DNA of 64,000 bases. Origin: Patiria miniata (lineage: Eukaryota > Echinodermata > Asteroidea > Valvatida > Asterinidae). Made by a program: the position numbers and the translations under genes. The stretch lies in NCBI RefSeq assembly GCF_015706575.1, contig NW_024037067.1, forward strand, positions 3,906,884-3,970,883, read 5' to 3'. This document shows, piece after piece, positions 25,001 to 37,900 of this stretch (its first letter is position 1; every line of letters begins with the position of its first letter). Under the pieces are notes generated by a model. It had not been told where the DNA came from. It did not search any database and saw only the letters and a list, made by a program, of their open reading frames with translations.

Positions 25001-28000
25001 ATATTGCCTTCCTCAACCCTGCAAAGTTCAAAACCTTGTGGTACATTTATAAAGGTCTGGGAGGGTTAGAGCTATTCCCTACGATAGGAGTTACAATGGA
25101 TTGTTGCATCATGGTCAACCGTGTGCATAGTGCATTCTGCAAGGAATTTTACTAAAGGTGTCATTCATGCAGTGCTTTACAAGTGTATTATGGAACTATT
25201 AACTTTCAGAGTTGGTGAAAATTCCGACAGCACCTTGAGAGACAAACTTCACCACACATCGGTGGCAAACCATAACCACCACCATGAAACCAACGGTCCG
25301 CTGCCCTCCAAAGAACACAATGGTGTGGTCCAGAATGGCCACTCCAACGGAGTCGCGCCCTCGAGCCCTGGCTTAACAAAACGCTCCCACTACGGATCCA
25401 TGGACAGCTTGCATCAGGGCTCTCTGCTCGGCGAATCTACACTCATTGACATGCCGGGAGACATTAGCAATGGCAGTATTTTAGGTATGTGTCTAAGGCT
25501 TGATCCTATTTACTTGGCTTTAGCTAGCAAGAGGCAGCTGATGCCACTTCCCATAGACAAAAGTGTTACTGCCACTTCGTAATTTAGACTCATTGCTATT
25601 GTCTTTAATGTAATTTGTTTCCTTTGTTTTGTAATGTTGTGTAGGTGACAAGTTTACCAGTACAAGCAAGCTATCATTGACCACACGTCGCAACAAGGGC
25701 CCACGGCTGTACGCTCAGCAGTTTTGGGCCATGCTGATCAAGCACATCTTGCACAGCATGCGTAACTTCATCTTAGCCACAGTGCAACTTGCTGTTCCCT
25801 TATTGACCACCAGTGTGGCCGTTGTTCTGATTCTCGTTGCGCCTCAGCTAGAAGCCTCCCCACCCCTCGTCATCAGTGCCACCCCCTATCAAAACAGCAT
25901 CGCTCAGTTCTCTAAAGGGAAAAACCTGTCTCATCCTGTTACCGAGAGTTTGAGCAGTATGTACAGCCAGCATTTTCAAGGCACGGCAACCCAAGTGGTA
26001 GACATCGACTCGCTCACATCCATCCCTCACGACATGCGGGACTATCTAATCTCAGAGGGCGAGAGTTCCATCAGTGCGTTCAACTCCCGGAATCTGGTCT
26101 CGGCGACTTTTGAATATTATGACAACAAGCCTGTCGTCATCGGAAACATCACTTTAGGGAATATCTCCCTCCTTGTTGGCACAGCTTTCTACAACAACCA
26201 ACCCTATCACACATCCCCGCTCTCTCTAAATGCCATCGATAATGCTTACCTGATGCACTACCTCACCAAAGACCACCGCGTTACGGTAATCAATGAACCC
26301 TTGCCTCCAACACTCCAGGAGCAATTCTCCGAGCAGTCAGACACCTTTGGCATGGGGAGTATGATTGCCTTTGTCATGATGTTTGGCATGGCGTTCCTAG
26401 CTTCTTCTTTTGGCGTCTTCCTGATGATGGAATCCTCAACCAAAGCTAAGCATCTCCAAATCGTCAGCGGAGTGCATTCCACCACCTTCTGGCTCTCCAA
26501 GCTCATCTGGGATATCATCAACTACATGATCCCTTGCATCCTGATTGGAATCCTTATGTTAGCCTGCAGAGTAGAATCCTATGCCTTAGAAGGCCGAGTC
26601 TGGGACCTGTACCTCCTCTTATTCCTCCACGGTTGGGCAATCATCCCCTTGAGTTACCTCCTATCCTTCCTCTTCAAGGAGCCAGCCTCGGGCTATGTTC
26701 GCATCCTCATCATCAACATCGCCTTGTCCATGGTCATGTACTTCACATACGAAGTCCTCTCCATCCCTGATCTGGGATTGGAAGACATCGCTGAGATCTT
26801 GGACTGGGTCTTCATGCTGATGCCGCTGTACAGTCTTGGCGCTGCAATGGAGACATACTACCTCCATTTTAATCACATCAAGATCTGCTTGTCGTTCCCG
26901 CCATTCAGCTTACAGTATTGTGATGCACAGGGTAAGAAAATCACCCTCATTTTTAATGCTTTGGTCTCAATCATGGATATTTTCAGAAATCTTGAGAGAT
27001 CGATGCTCCATCAGTCGACAACTAACTTTAACAGCCGACTATTCAAATTAGATGTGATTTGTTCTGTCTGGGATTTTATTTGCCTGAAAGAGGCCTTTCT
27101 CAATTTCAATGTAAATTACCTGCGTATATTTGCCTGCACTCAATCAACTTTTACATTTTTCATTGATAGGCATTTCTTACGAGCCTGACTACCTGACTTG
27201 GGAAGGGGAGGGCATCGGTCGCTACTTGGTCTACCTTGCCGTAGAAGGCTTCGTGTACATGTCCCTAGTATTCCTGGTAGACTCCAGCCTGTTCAAGAAG
27301 GTGGCTCCTAAACTCAGGAAGGCCTTCTGCCGACGGAAGGCACTCGTCTACAGTGAGATGAACAAAGTCACTGGTTTGGCGGTGAGAATCCGTATCATTT
27401 CAGTAAAAATGAACTTTTATTATGTACGTGAAATGGGATCTGGGACGGTTAAATTTGATTTGCCAAATTTCAGCTAATTGTGCTTTCTCCTTTGCGCTAA
27501 ATTTATGACTTATACTTTTTTTTTAAAGGCTGATGAAGATGTTGCCACGGAGAAATCCCGCATCACAGACACACCTCTCACAAAGCTCTGCCAGACTGAT
27601 GCTTTGCTCATCAGTGACCTGAGGAAAGTCTACTCATTGAGGGGAGGCCAGGGCCTGGTGGCAGTCGATGGCATCTCTGTTGGGGTGCCTCTCGGGGAGT
27701 GCTTTGGACTGCTGGGTAAGAGAACTTCTTGATCAAATAGAACAGCTGCAAATTTCCATTCCAAAATTGACAAATTGGATGAGCAGTGACTTAATTTGGC
27801 ATTGGTGTATTCACACATGCTATAACCTCTGGTTTGATTTTGGAGAATCTGAAATCACCGTGATTAAGAAAACAATTCTTTTTACAAATTTCTTTCAGGT
27901 ATTAACGGAGCAGGGAAGACCACAACATTTAAGATGTTGACTGGAGATGAGTCTGTAACATCAGGCACTGCGTTCCTTGATGGATACAGCATCAAATCAG

Positions 28001-30327
28001 ACATCAAACTAGTAAGTTATTCTGCTCATTTTTAATTAGGTTTTGGGTTTAGACCTTTCAATTTTATATTCTGTCTGCATCCTCCTTCCCCCTCTCCCCT
28101 CCTTCCCTGCCCCTTGTACCCTTCACTTTTGGATCCCTAGTTATAAAAACTGTTGGAGATGGCGCACTTTGGTCCCTCCTATCCTATTTCCAGGAACATT
28201 CCATTTCAACCTCAGCAAATGGCAGTATGGTATCACTGTGACATCAAATGTGCTTTGTACTTCCACCTGGATTTTTATACTTGGGTCTGACTGGTGTAAT
28301 ATGAATTAAAATGTTCCAGTGGTATCCACTCATCATTGTCCCAAATTTCTTTTTCTTTAGGTCCAACAGAGGATGGGTTACTGCCCTCAATTTGATGCCC
28401 TCATCGATCAAATGACGGGCAGGGAAACTCTCACCATGTACGGTCGACTGAGAGGTGTTCCTGAGGCCCACATACCGGCTGAAGTCAATCGACTACTCAA
28501 GATACTTACCATCGAGCCCCATGCCGACAAACTGACCAAGACTTACAGGTAAAATGATTAGAGAGTCAATGTCAATATAATTTTTTTATAATGGAAAAGC
28601 TGTATCTCCTGTGCTATCTGAGTGATATCCTGTTGCTGTTTCCCAAGTTTGAAGAATGGAAAATTTTAGTATTTGGGCGTGCCAATCCCTGTCAACATGG
28701 CACAAACAGGTTTATGGCTCCTGATGACTAACACCCTTGAACGTTTTACTTAGTCTTGTGCCACTAGGAAATTTGTTAGTGCACTTAGGAAACTTAGCAA
28801 CCCCATAAAATTGACCCCTTGTGAACAAGTTCAAGTTTTCAGTAACTACCTGTTTAGTAACTCATTGTTAATTTGTTTATTTTTTATATTTTTTTGTCTG
28901 CTTCTTATTAGTGGAGGAAACAAGCGCAAATTGAGCACAGCCATTGCTCTGATGGGGGACCCACCAATCGTCTTTCTTGACGAGCCAACAACGGGTATGG
29001 ACCCCGTTGCAAGGAGACTATTATGGGATACGCTGTCGCAGATCCGGGCCAGCGGCAAATGCATCATTCTCACATCACACAGGTAAAGCACACATTGTCT
29101 AATTCAACCAATGAAGATCTGTATAATGAAATTGTGCATGCAGAGTGGTGTTCATGTCTGTGTTTAGTCGAGGTCAGTGGTGGCAGAACATTTCTGATAG
29201 AAAGTCAGATGTTGGAGGATTTTGCAGGATTTAGATGGTATAAAACTTTTACTGTACATCAGGTTTAATGCCACTTGAAAATTTCAAATACAACAAATGT
29301 GTCATTTGGTTTCTGCAGAGTGGTTAAGTTTGCCCAGGGAATTAATGAGGCTATTTAATTGTAAAGTTTAAGTATCTCTACAAGAATTTGATAGAGAGAT
29401 ATGCACCACACACTAAGCAGCAAATGTTATGAAATTCCATTGCAGCATGGAGGAATGCGAAGCTCTATGCACACGCCTAGCCATCATGGTCAACGGTCAG
29501 TTCAAATGCCTGGGTAGCGTGCAGCATCTCAAGCACCGCTTTGGCCAGGGGTACACCGTGCTTGCCAAGGCTAGACACGGAGGGGACCTGAGTGGGTTCA
29601 AACAGCACATGGAGGAGCAATTTCCAGGTAAGTTTTCAACAAAAATCATTTAGAAGTTGACCCGAGGAATAAAAATATTAAAGCTGAATAGTAATTCTTG
29701 CACTACCAAAGGTAGAAGTTTCAAATCAGATACCGGTACTGAAAAAAAAATGGCCCATGAATAGTTACAAACTGCAGCGCATTCCTAAGAATAAAGAAGG
29801 CCGCGACTGCCCGTCATGGCCAATTGTGAGTTAGACCCTAAGTGTTATTTCTAACACAATTGTCTAAACAAGGGTACATGTCCACCTCCCAAAAAATCTT
29901 ATCCTTTTAATTTATTACCGAATGAATGCAACAAAGTTCTACTACTTACTTCCACACATGTACACAAAAAGTTCGGTTGAATCGGGCCGTTGTTTAATAT
30001 TCTCAGTTATTAAATTACAAACTAAAATCTGCAGTGCAACTGTTTGGTGCTCTGCAAATACAGAATTCATCTGCACTAGGTCTCCCAATAATACTTTTTT
30101 AAACTGCAAATTTTAATCCGACAGGCAGCAAACTGAAGGACGAGCATCAAGGCATGGTGCACTACCACATCACTAACACCCAGCTGACGTGGGCCCAGAT
30201 CTTCGGCACTATGGAGAGGGCCAAGTCACGCTACGACATCGAAGACTACTCTGTCAGTCAGACTACCCTGGAGCAGGTCTTTCTGAACTTTGCCCGCATG
30301 CAGAGGGAAGACGTCCGGCAACGGTAG
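19071..30327 (+). CDS. ABCA3: ABCA3-like full ABC transporter (phospholipid)
   Basis: ABCA3-type proteins move phospholipids into lamellar or lysosome-related organelles. Exons: 19071-19434, 19557-19829, 20406-20647, 20975-21215, 21456-21629, 22070-22251, 22476-22616, 22848-23123, 23354-23509, 23701-23911, 24540-24789, 25210-25484, 25645-26931, 27170-27381, 27529-27715, 27899-28011, 28361-28548, 28912-29082, 29446-29627 and 30125-30327; 1,775 residues (human ABCA3 1,704). Order: TM1 with the xLxxKN sorting motif (LLFWKN), large lumenal loop, TM2-6, NBD1 (Walker [10 protein letters not shown] about 518-526, signature LSGGM about 664, Walker B VVMLDEP about 684), linker rich in His/Asn/Ser, second membrane half in the 1,287-bp exon, NBD2 (GINGAGKTT about 1491, SGGNKRKLS about 1591, IVFLDEP about 1610). 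Both ATP sites have all key residues. Intron 2 is GC-AG. The start MGRTWNQF matches the family; an upstream in-frame extension is possible. ABCA3 is the best family match; a lineage-specific paralogue cannot be excluded. Confidence 0.94.
20826..20915 (-). repeat. tRNA-derived SINE with conserved central-domain words, ABCA3-like intron 3
   Basis: On the minus strand an A-box-like segment (gcatagtggtcagggtt) is followed by a B box (GGTTTGAATCC) and then gtgtccttgggcaagccac. That last stretch is the kind of core shared by many metazoan SINE superfamilies and recurs as gtgcccttgagcaaggtac in the full SINE at 35673-36037. Confidence 0.65.
23955..24130 (+). repeat. SINE 3' fragment, ABCA3-like intron 10
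   Basis: Starts with cttctctccacccaggagta, the same words as in the middle of the full SINE at 35673-36037, then runs into a distinct tail (cctgcgatgggctggcatcc ... gcatgtgacagacttttt). The tail resembles LINE-like 3' ends found on animal SINEs; family not assigned. The tRNA head is missing. Confidence 0.6.
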
Positions 30328-30910
30328 CATGACCGACCCAAAGGAGCTTTGTAGATAATATGCAATATAGATTATTTTACATTCAGCAGGATTTGTTTCT
30401 TCTTTAACCCTTTCATATCTATGCAGCATGCTTCATCCTGAATGTTCATACTTCATCAGTGCTTAAAAGTAGTACTGCTGCTAAGACTGTGAATCTGTTT
30501 GTTTAATTTTCTAAATGTTTAAACCCATTACTCACAAGTTTTCAAGGTTTAAAGGAATGATGGCCAAAAAAAGACCTTGCAACATAAAATGACTACTAAC
30601 TACACTACTTGTACAATGTAAAAGATTATTGGTTATTGGAGAAAAAACTACGTACGTGTTTGTCATTGTTTGTAGAAACCAGAAGTTCAATAATCTTATC
30701 AAAAGTGATAATCCATGCCCCATTGTTTTCACTGTTTAGTATAAGTTTAAATTTATGACTGCCTTGACTGCTATTGTTATTATGTTTTTCACAATTTCAT
30801 TTTTCACTTTGCATGCCACAGACACACCACTCCTTTTGTTTTCTTTCATGCATGTATTTGTATTTCAGTTGCAAAAAATACAGTAGAAAACAAGAAAACT
30901 CATCTTACAT

Positions 30911-31302
30911 CAGGGTTCGACCTTAACTTGTGTTCACTGGCCAGCCGGGCTACTGAAACAGACTCTTAAGTAGCTCACAAGATTTTCACTAGCCTGCATG
31001 TTTTTCTTTTATAGAGTGTCTCATAAACAACAATGTGCATACATGTAAAACATGTATCCTGAGGCACACTTGTCAGTGTTTCTAATAAACAGATCTAATA
31101 CTTTAACCCTCAGCAGTTAAAAAAATTAGACACAAATTTATACAGGTTTGCTTTCTGAATTTATTGATTTATTTCTTCCTGTTCTTTCATTTTTACTGTA
31201 GCCTAATAAAATTTGACTCGCCAGCTGGACTACTTAAGGAATAGTTTGACTAGCCCGCCGCTGTTTTGACTACTAGTGGGCTACCACTAAAATCGAACCC
31301 TG
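30911..31302. mobile_element. 392-bp hAT-like non-autonomous element, 6-bp target duplication
   Basis: The ends are inverted: left CAGGGTTCGAC, right TCGAACCCTG, with further sub-terminal similarity (gggctac / gtagccc). Flanking 6-bp direct repeats TTACAT lie at 30905-30910 and 31303-31308. CAGGG termini are hAT-like; hAT elements usually make 8-bp duplications, but a subgroup makes 5 or 6 bp. No transposase remains. It lies 584 bases past the ABCA3-like stop codon, perhaps inside its 3' UTR. Confidence 0.8.
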
Positions 31303-31791
31303 TTACATTGTCTGCAAAATGAAATATTGATTATTGACTTAAACAAATTTAATTTAGTCATTCCTCTTTTAAAAAAAGTGTTAAAAAATTATAATCAATG
31401 TTTTCTTAGTTTTGCCACATTGTACACTACTGTGATGTATTCAGTATTAAACACTGCAATGATTTGTATACAGGGTACAATAATGTAAAATTCATTAATT
31501 TACTTTTAAAAAAATCAACTTTTTGTTGTTAAGATTTGTGTTGAGGAGGCTGTAACCTGAAAGTGGTGCAGGTTTAACATTGCTGAAAATTCTTTACGCT
31601 CGAAAATATAATTTTCCAAAGAATCATTTTGCTTTTTGATCAAGTTTTCATCAGTTCTAAACTTTTTAGACATGTAATTAAGACAGAAGTAAAGTTACAA
31701 TAAAATGAACAGTTGAACGTCTGACTTTTGTGAATTTCATCTAAATCATGCTCCCCCCCCCCCGTTTTTGAGCTTATTGATGTGTACATTG

Positions 31792-31814
31792 CCCCCCCCC
31801 CCCCCCCCCCCCCC
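31792..31814. repeat. C23 homopolymer run
   Basis: Twenty-three consecutive C, followed by TCGCCCCGCCC, 165 bases upstream of the STX8 start codon. A shorter C run lies at 31752-31763. Confidence 0.9.
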
Positions 31815-31978
31815 TCGCCCCGCCCTTTCGAACCCTGCAGTTTTGGGAAGCTATCATAAAACAGTCGTCGGTAACACAAGTCAGTTTTATGTCTAGTAAC
31901 CTTTACAGTTGGGTGTTAAGTAATTATGACTAGATGCAGAAGCCAGTCGATTACGGTATGTCACGAGAGAGACTCGAG

Positions 31979-34900
31979 ATGGCTTCATTTGGCACTGATC
32001 CATGGTAAGAATTTGTCCTTAAAATACTGTCAAACGGTCTTGATTGCAGCAGATTTATGTGCACAATGGAGTCTGCTTATGTAGTTATCCGATAGATATC
32101 AGTCATGTCAGTTGTCTTGCTTGAATGCTGCGTTACGGTATATGCAATTATAAATCTGGGAGTGGGTGTTGAAAAACTGTGTACAAACAAATGGGATTTT
32201 AGAATGGCTGTTGAGTGTGTGGACCACCTCCGTAAATAAAGGCCACTCTTGGTTAAAGCATAGAGCAAGGAACATTCCTTGCTCTATGGTTTATGTACCC
32301 GAAAATTTAGGACTTTGTCAAATTTTGATTTTAACATTTAGCCTAAAGTTTGTTTGTAAATTTATTTACGCTTTAGAAGCACACTCACCCTCTTTTAACG
32401 ATGGAAAAAAAGGCCCGCCTTTCTCAGACGTCTACTTTTCCTGTAATTTCTAGGTTCGTTTGCTTACGTTTGCGAATCTAAATTCACAACATCGGAAAGA
32501 TCATGTGCGTGCTGGATCGTTTCTACTGTCGGTCACGTACATTTTGTTTTGTAGACTTTTGAGTCAAGGCACACGTGGCAACCCGGATACGAAAAAAGAC
32601 CACGCTAGTGCAGTGGCGGCGCACAAAGCCAACGAGCTCCGACATTGGCGTGGTCACGTGGTCCCAATCGTCTGCAGCATGTGCAACGTCACTAAACTCA
32701 TTCAAGGAGGAAATTTGCAAAAAATTGGGACATGTAAACAAATAAATTTCAGGTTACATAATTTGGCGTAGTCCCACACGAGATGCACAACAAGTTGATG
32801 TGATGTTTCCCCAGGATTCTTTGCCGACTTTATGATACAGGGGGCCTAGATGTTCATGAAAATAGTTTACATCAAAGTCAAAATTTAAAAAAGGAGTTCT
32901 ACTGCCCCAGTTTCTGCATCTCGGCCTGACGTAAGAATCCAAGAATATTGCTTAAGGTTGCTCTTAAAGTCAATTTGAAATGATAAAAAACACTCTTGGA
33001 ACTGAACTAGAAGTTAGCCCTTCACTTTATGATTTCTGAGCTATATGTTGGCTTCATGCTTTAAAGCAACATTTCTCGATGTCAAATTGACTCTACAGGT
33101 TGGCAGACTACGAGACCTGCCTACGGACAGGTCAGTCCCTCATGGAGAAGATCAACCAGAGAGACGAACTCCAAAGGAAAGGATCCAGCCACTCAAAGGT
33201 TGGTAGAAACCTGAAAAGATAAATGTCCACCTAGCCATTCCTTGGAAGCCCAACTTTAAAGAGCACCTATTAGGAAGTGCATCTTTAAGAAAGTTCAAGT
33301 GAGGACTGGTAAAACCATATTTCAATGAACTTCACTCGAACCAAGGATGGTTGGACTACTCTCGTTGACTATTTGGAACCGGAACCTGTGGCACGGTTGC
33401 ATCACTGGTTACCAGTCGGCTAGCCGCGCGCATCATAATGCACAAGTAGCGAGGACCGAGAAGTTTCGTGATGACGTTTTGACCATCGTTTTGACTAGAG
33501 ACATTGCTATTAGTGCACAGGCGTAAGTTAAATTAAGCTACAAATCAACCACTAGTCGACTAATGGTCCTAGCCTGCACTTGTTCCATGATTTCAGTGTT
33601 TCGCGAGGTCAGAATTTAATCACCCAGAAATCACTGTCTATCTCAATCCTTGTGCCAAACAATATTTTTCAATGTGGTAGTCTGCATTTGTGAAATAGTC
33701 ATTACTTTCTTACAGATTGAAGCAGAGATTCGGTTGGCTCTGAGGAAGTTCTCCAAAAGCATCGAAGGCTTAAAAGGACAACTCTTGAAAGCATCTTCTA
33801 ACTATCATCTGTATCCTTGTGAATTTGTAACTTTGGATTAATAAATTTTCCTAGGTTGGCAGCATTGCTAATATTGCTAGCATTATGACTTTGGGTATGA
33901 CCCCTGCCTACGTAGTATATATGGGTTTATGGCTTCTGACTAGTGCCCCTTGAACAAAGACATGGACATAATGGTGAATCGCCAACATAGGGCTGGATAG
34001 CTCAGTTGGTAGAGCACCGGAACGGCAATCCGGAGGTATCAGTTTCATACCCCGCTCCAGTCAATCTCTTTGTTAAACTTAAACCAGTTTGCGCCGGGAA
34101 TATTTTGTCATTGACCGGACCCAGGTGCGGGATTGTTTTCATGAACCTCGATGCCAGACGGGTTCAGGCCGTCATCTGTGGGTAGCACACCCTGATAATT
34201 CCGGCCTTTCGCTAGCTGCAAGCAGGTCGCCGACAGATATTTCCGGCCTCGCTCCCTGCATGTTAATCCGTCATGTCCTCCGAATACCACAAAACATTTG
34301 CGTGTATACACGTCTGACGTGAACTGATTAAGAATTAAAGATTAAAAAATCAACTTTACTGCTTTTTCTTGGTGGCCGATGTTGAAAAGAAACCAACAAA
34401 TTCTTCCCTGTTCTATGCATTTTTATGCCCCGCGGCGAAGCCGAAGGGGCATACTGTTTCCGCCTTGTCCTTCCGTGGGTGGGTGGGTGGGTGGGTGTGT
34501 GGGTGTGTGTGTGGGTGGGTGGGTGTGTGGGTGTGTGTGTCCGGACAAATCTTGTCAGCGCGATAACTTGAGAAATACTTAACATATGAACTTCAAATTT
34601 GGTTTGTGGATTGTCCTTGGTAATCCTAAGAAGCCTTTTGCATTTGGGGCCGAAAGGTCAAGGGTCAAGGTCACAGTGGCTGAAACAATAGAAATTTTGT
34701 CAGCACGATATCTTGAGAAATACTTAACATATGAACTTCAAATTTGGTTTGTGGATTGTCCTTGGTAATCCTAAGAAGCCTTTTGCATTTGGGGCTGAAA
34801 GGTCACGGGTCAAGGTCACAGTGGCTGAAACAATAGAAATTTTGTCAGCACGATAACTTGAGAAATACTTTACATATGAACTTCAAATTTGGTTTGTGGA

Positions 34901-37900
34901 TTCTCCTTGGCAATTCTAAGAAGCCTTTTGCATTTGGGGCCAAAAGGTCAAGGGTCAAGGTCACGGTGGCTGAAACAATAGAAATTTTGTCAGCGCAATA
35001 ACTTGAGATATACTTTACATATGAACTTCAAATTTGGTTTGTGGATTGTCCTTGGCAATCCTAAGAAGTCTTTTGCATTTGGGGCTGAAAGGTCAAGGGT
35101 CAAGGTCACAGTGGCAAAAACAAAAGAAATTTTGTCAGCGTGATAACTTGAGATATACTTTACATATGAACTTCAAATTTGGTTTGTGGATTGTCCATGG
35201 CAATCCTAAGGAGCCTATCGCATTGGGGGTCGAAAGGTCAAGGGTCCAGGTCACAGTGGCTAAAACAATAGAAATCTTGTATTTATTCTGAGATCATAGG
35301 GATTAGGGATTAATTCATATAAAACCTACAGAAGACACTAATGCTGTCAATGAACGTTCCATTTGACCAAGGTACATGTAAGTTGATGTTAGAGTGGTGT
35401 TATGTCATGGAAACAGTCACGGTTGCGGGGCATTTGTGTTTGTAAACACACCTGACTTGTTTAAATTTTTTTTTACAAAACAGGCATATAAGTCATTGTA
35501 TTTCCTCAACACTCTAAAAGCACACAGCGAGAGGTGGATAGACGGGTGGGCCTGCTGGACAATCTGACAGCAAAGGATAAGATTCTGAATGATGCATTCA
35601 GGAAAGACATCACCTACACTGCTCCTGAAAGGTAACTCAAGGCTCTCAAAGAATCATTAAATGCAGTAACTGGAGTGGTGTGCTGTGGCCTTGTGGTTAA
35701 GGGCACTGATTCGTGGTCTGTGGGTAAAGCTGCAGGTTGTGGGTTCGAGTCCTGGTGGGGTCACGGTGCGTGTGCCCTTGAGCAAGGTACTTTGTCACTC
35801 ATTGCTTCTCTCCACCCAGGAGTAAATGGGTACCTGTGAGGGCAGAGATGGTTATTGTGATTGAATTAGCTTCCTTGCGCCTAACAGGCTGCATCGAGCT
35901 GTATACTCCCAAGGGAGCTGAGATGGTATTTGGAATGTTTCATGTGCCCAATGAGCAGGGGTAATAATGATGTAGCGCCTTAAGCACCAGTCCTGGTGGA
36001 TACGTGCACTTTAAACATCCACTATTATTATTATCATTAACTGAAAAGAAAGTGATTATATTTACAAAGTCGTATCACAGTTTCGCCAAATTCAGACCAA
36101 TCTACTTGGTAACCTACCTAGTTTAAAGACTACGATTACCTTTGCGCTTTGCAGGACCAGACTACTCGCACCCAACACCGCAGGTTTTGGTCAGGACTAT
36201 TACGACGAACCGGACGAAATCAGAGGGATGTCAATCAACGAAATCAGAGAACAACAACAGCAAGTCATTCAACGTAAGTCATCATTTCAGAAATGCAGAC
36301 TCGGAGATTCACTTGAAGCCCTAAGCAAGTTCCGTCAACGACTGTGGCTAGCCATAGTTTGACTAAATTTTGTTGACGGCAAACTTTTCAACACCAGATT
36401 AGTCAACTTTTTTTCCAGGACGTTTGCTTGGCGTTATTTTATTTCTTTTAAGTAACTCTGTAAAATAGTCCATGGTCAGATTGTTGGCTTATTTTGGTCA
36501 ATTTCCGACACAAAGTTGAGGGAGGTACTTAAATCTAATGATGTTAGCCTGTGAGAGACCAGCAATTTGGCTTTTTGACTTCAATACAAAGCAAGTGATA
36601 GTTGTTTTAGCACAATGCATAAATTTAAAAAAAATATATAAATATTTCAAGGCCTCTGAGACTGCTTAGTAACTGTCTGATATAGTCTGGAATTTTAGTT
36701 TTTGCATCAGTGTGTTTATTTTCTCACATATGTTATGTGTATATAGAGCAAGACGAAGGCTTAGAATCACTAGCTACAGTCATAGCAAGACAGAAACAGA
36801 TGGGGCAGACGATAGGCACAGAGCTTGAGGAACACAACGGTAAGATCCAAAAGAAAATTGCTAATCCTTGTGCTTCTGCATGTGGGTGTAATGTTTGCCC
36901 CTTCTTGAGTGATTTTGCTCAATTTGCAGGTCAGGATAACATAGTAGCCAAGTTGAACTGGACCAGAAAGTCTCAGTTTAGGACAGCATTTACACTAAGT
37001 AACTCAGTCACTAACTCAGTTGGTCAGGGACTCTTTCAGTCATTGACTCAGTCAGTCTGAGGACAGTAAGCTGGCCCTTCCGGTCCGGCAATAATGCCTG
37101 CCGCCCTCTTGTGACATATTTTACTTAGTGCTCATGGATAGATGTTTTGGGGGAAAAAAATGATAATGACGTGTTGAATATCGAGTATGATTGGAAATTC
37201 TCCTTTCCCCCAGAAAAATCAGTTTAGAAAATACCACAAAGACGTGTCAGGCATCAAGTGTTCTTCATATTTTTGTTGGGGGATGTGTGGGGGCGTGGGG
37301 GGATAGAGATTTAAATATGCTTCATCGCTTGACCTAAGTCAAAACCGAAACAGATTCATCACTGTCTGTTGACTGTCATACTAACACCCATGAGAATGAG
37401 TTATGGCTTATCTATGCCTGCCCGTGCACTAGTTCTCACAAAACCAGTGTCCTGGTATATATTTTACTGCAAATTAAAAGAAGGTTTTGTTTTAAAGATC
37501 AGAGTTTTCTTTTTGAAGTTGTCTAGAACAATGTCCTTTTGGTTTCGTTCGCGAATATATGTGTATATCAAATTCACAAATCTTTGACGTTTTTATGTAT
37601 TGGTATCCAGCCAACATTCTACAGTCGTAGGCGTGTAATTTCTTATACAATTAGTTCGTAACCTTCCAAAGATAGCATTTGACTATTAAAGGCACAATAC
37701 ATGTATGTGCATGCACGCTGTTAGACATACCAAATATTGGAAAGATATAATTTTCAAATTTGGAAAACAGACAACTGCACGTAGTGACCAGGTTTATTCA
37801 TTTGCAGTGTTTAACCCTAACCTTTCCAAATCCTCCAAACTCCTCATTGCAAAATGGAGGATTTTGCAGGATTGAGGCTATAGGGCAAAAAGTGTTTGGC

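Larger units (their letters stand above)
30328..31978. other. ABCA3-like 3' flank and intergenic region before STX8
   Basis: Holds the 3' UTR of the ABCA3-like gene, the hAT-like element at 30911-31302, C-rich tracts (31752-31763 and 31792-31814, the latter 23 C in a row) and the STX8 promoter. The two AATAAA words (31084 and 31204) both lie inside the transposon, so the native polyadenylation site is not resolved. No TATA box is evident before the STX8 ATG. Confidence 0.6.

Noticed and set aside
34328..34585. Thr/Pro/His-repeat frame.
   Set aside because: Translation of the GTGG-type microsatellite inside the transposon.
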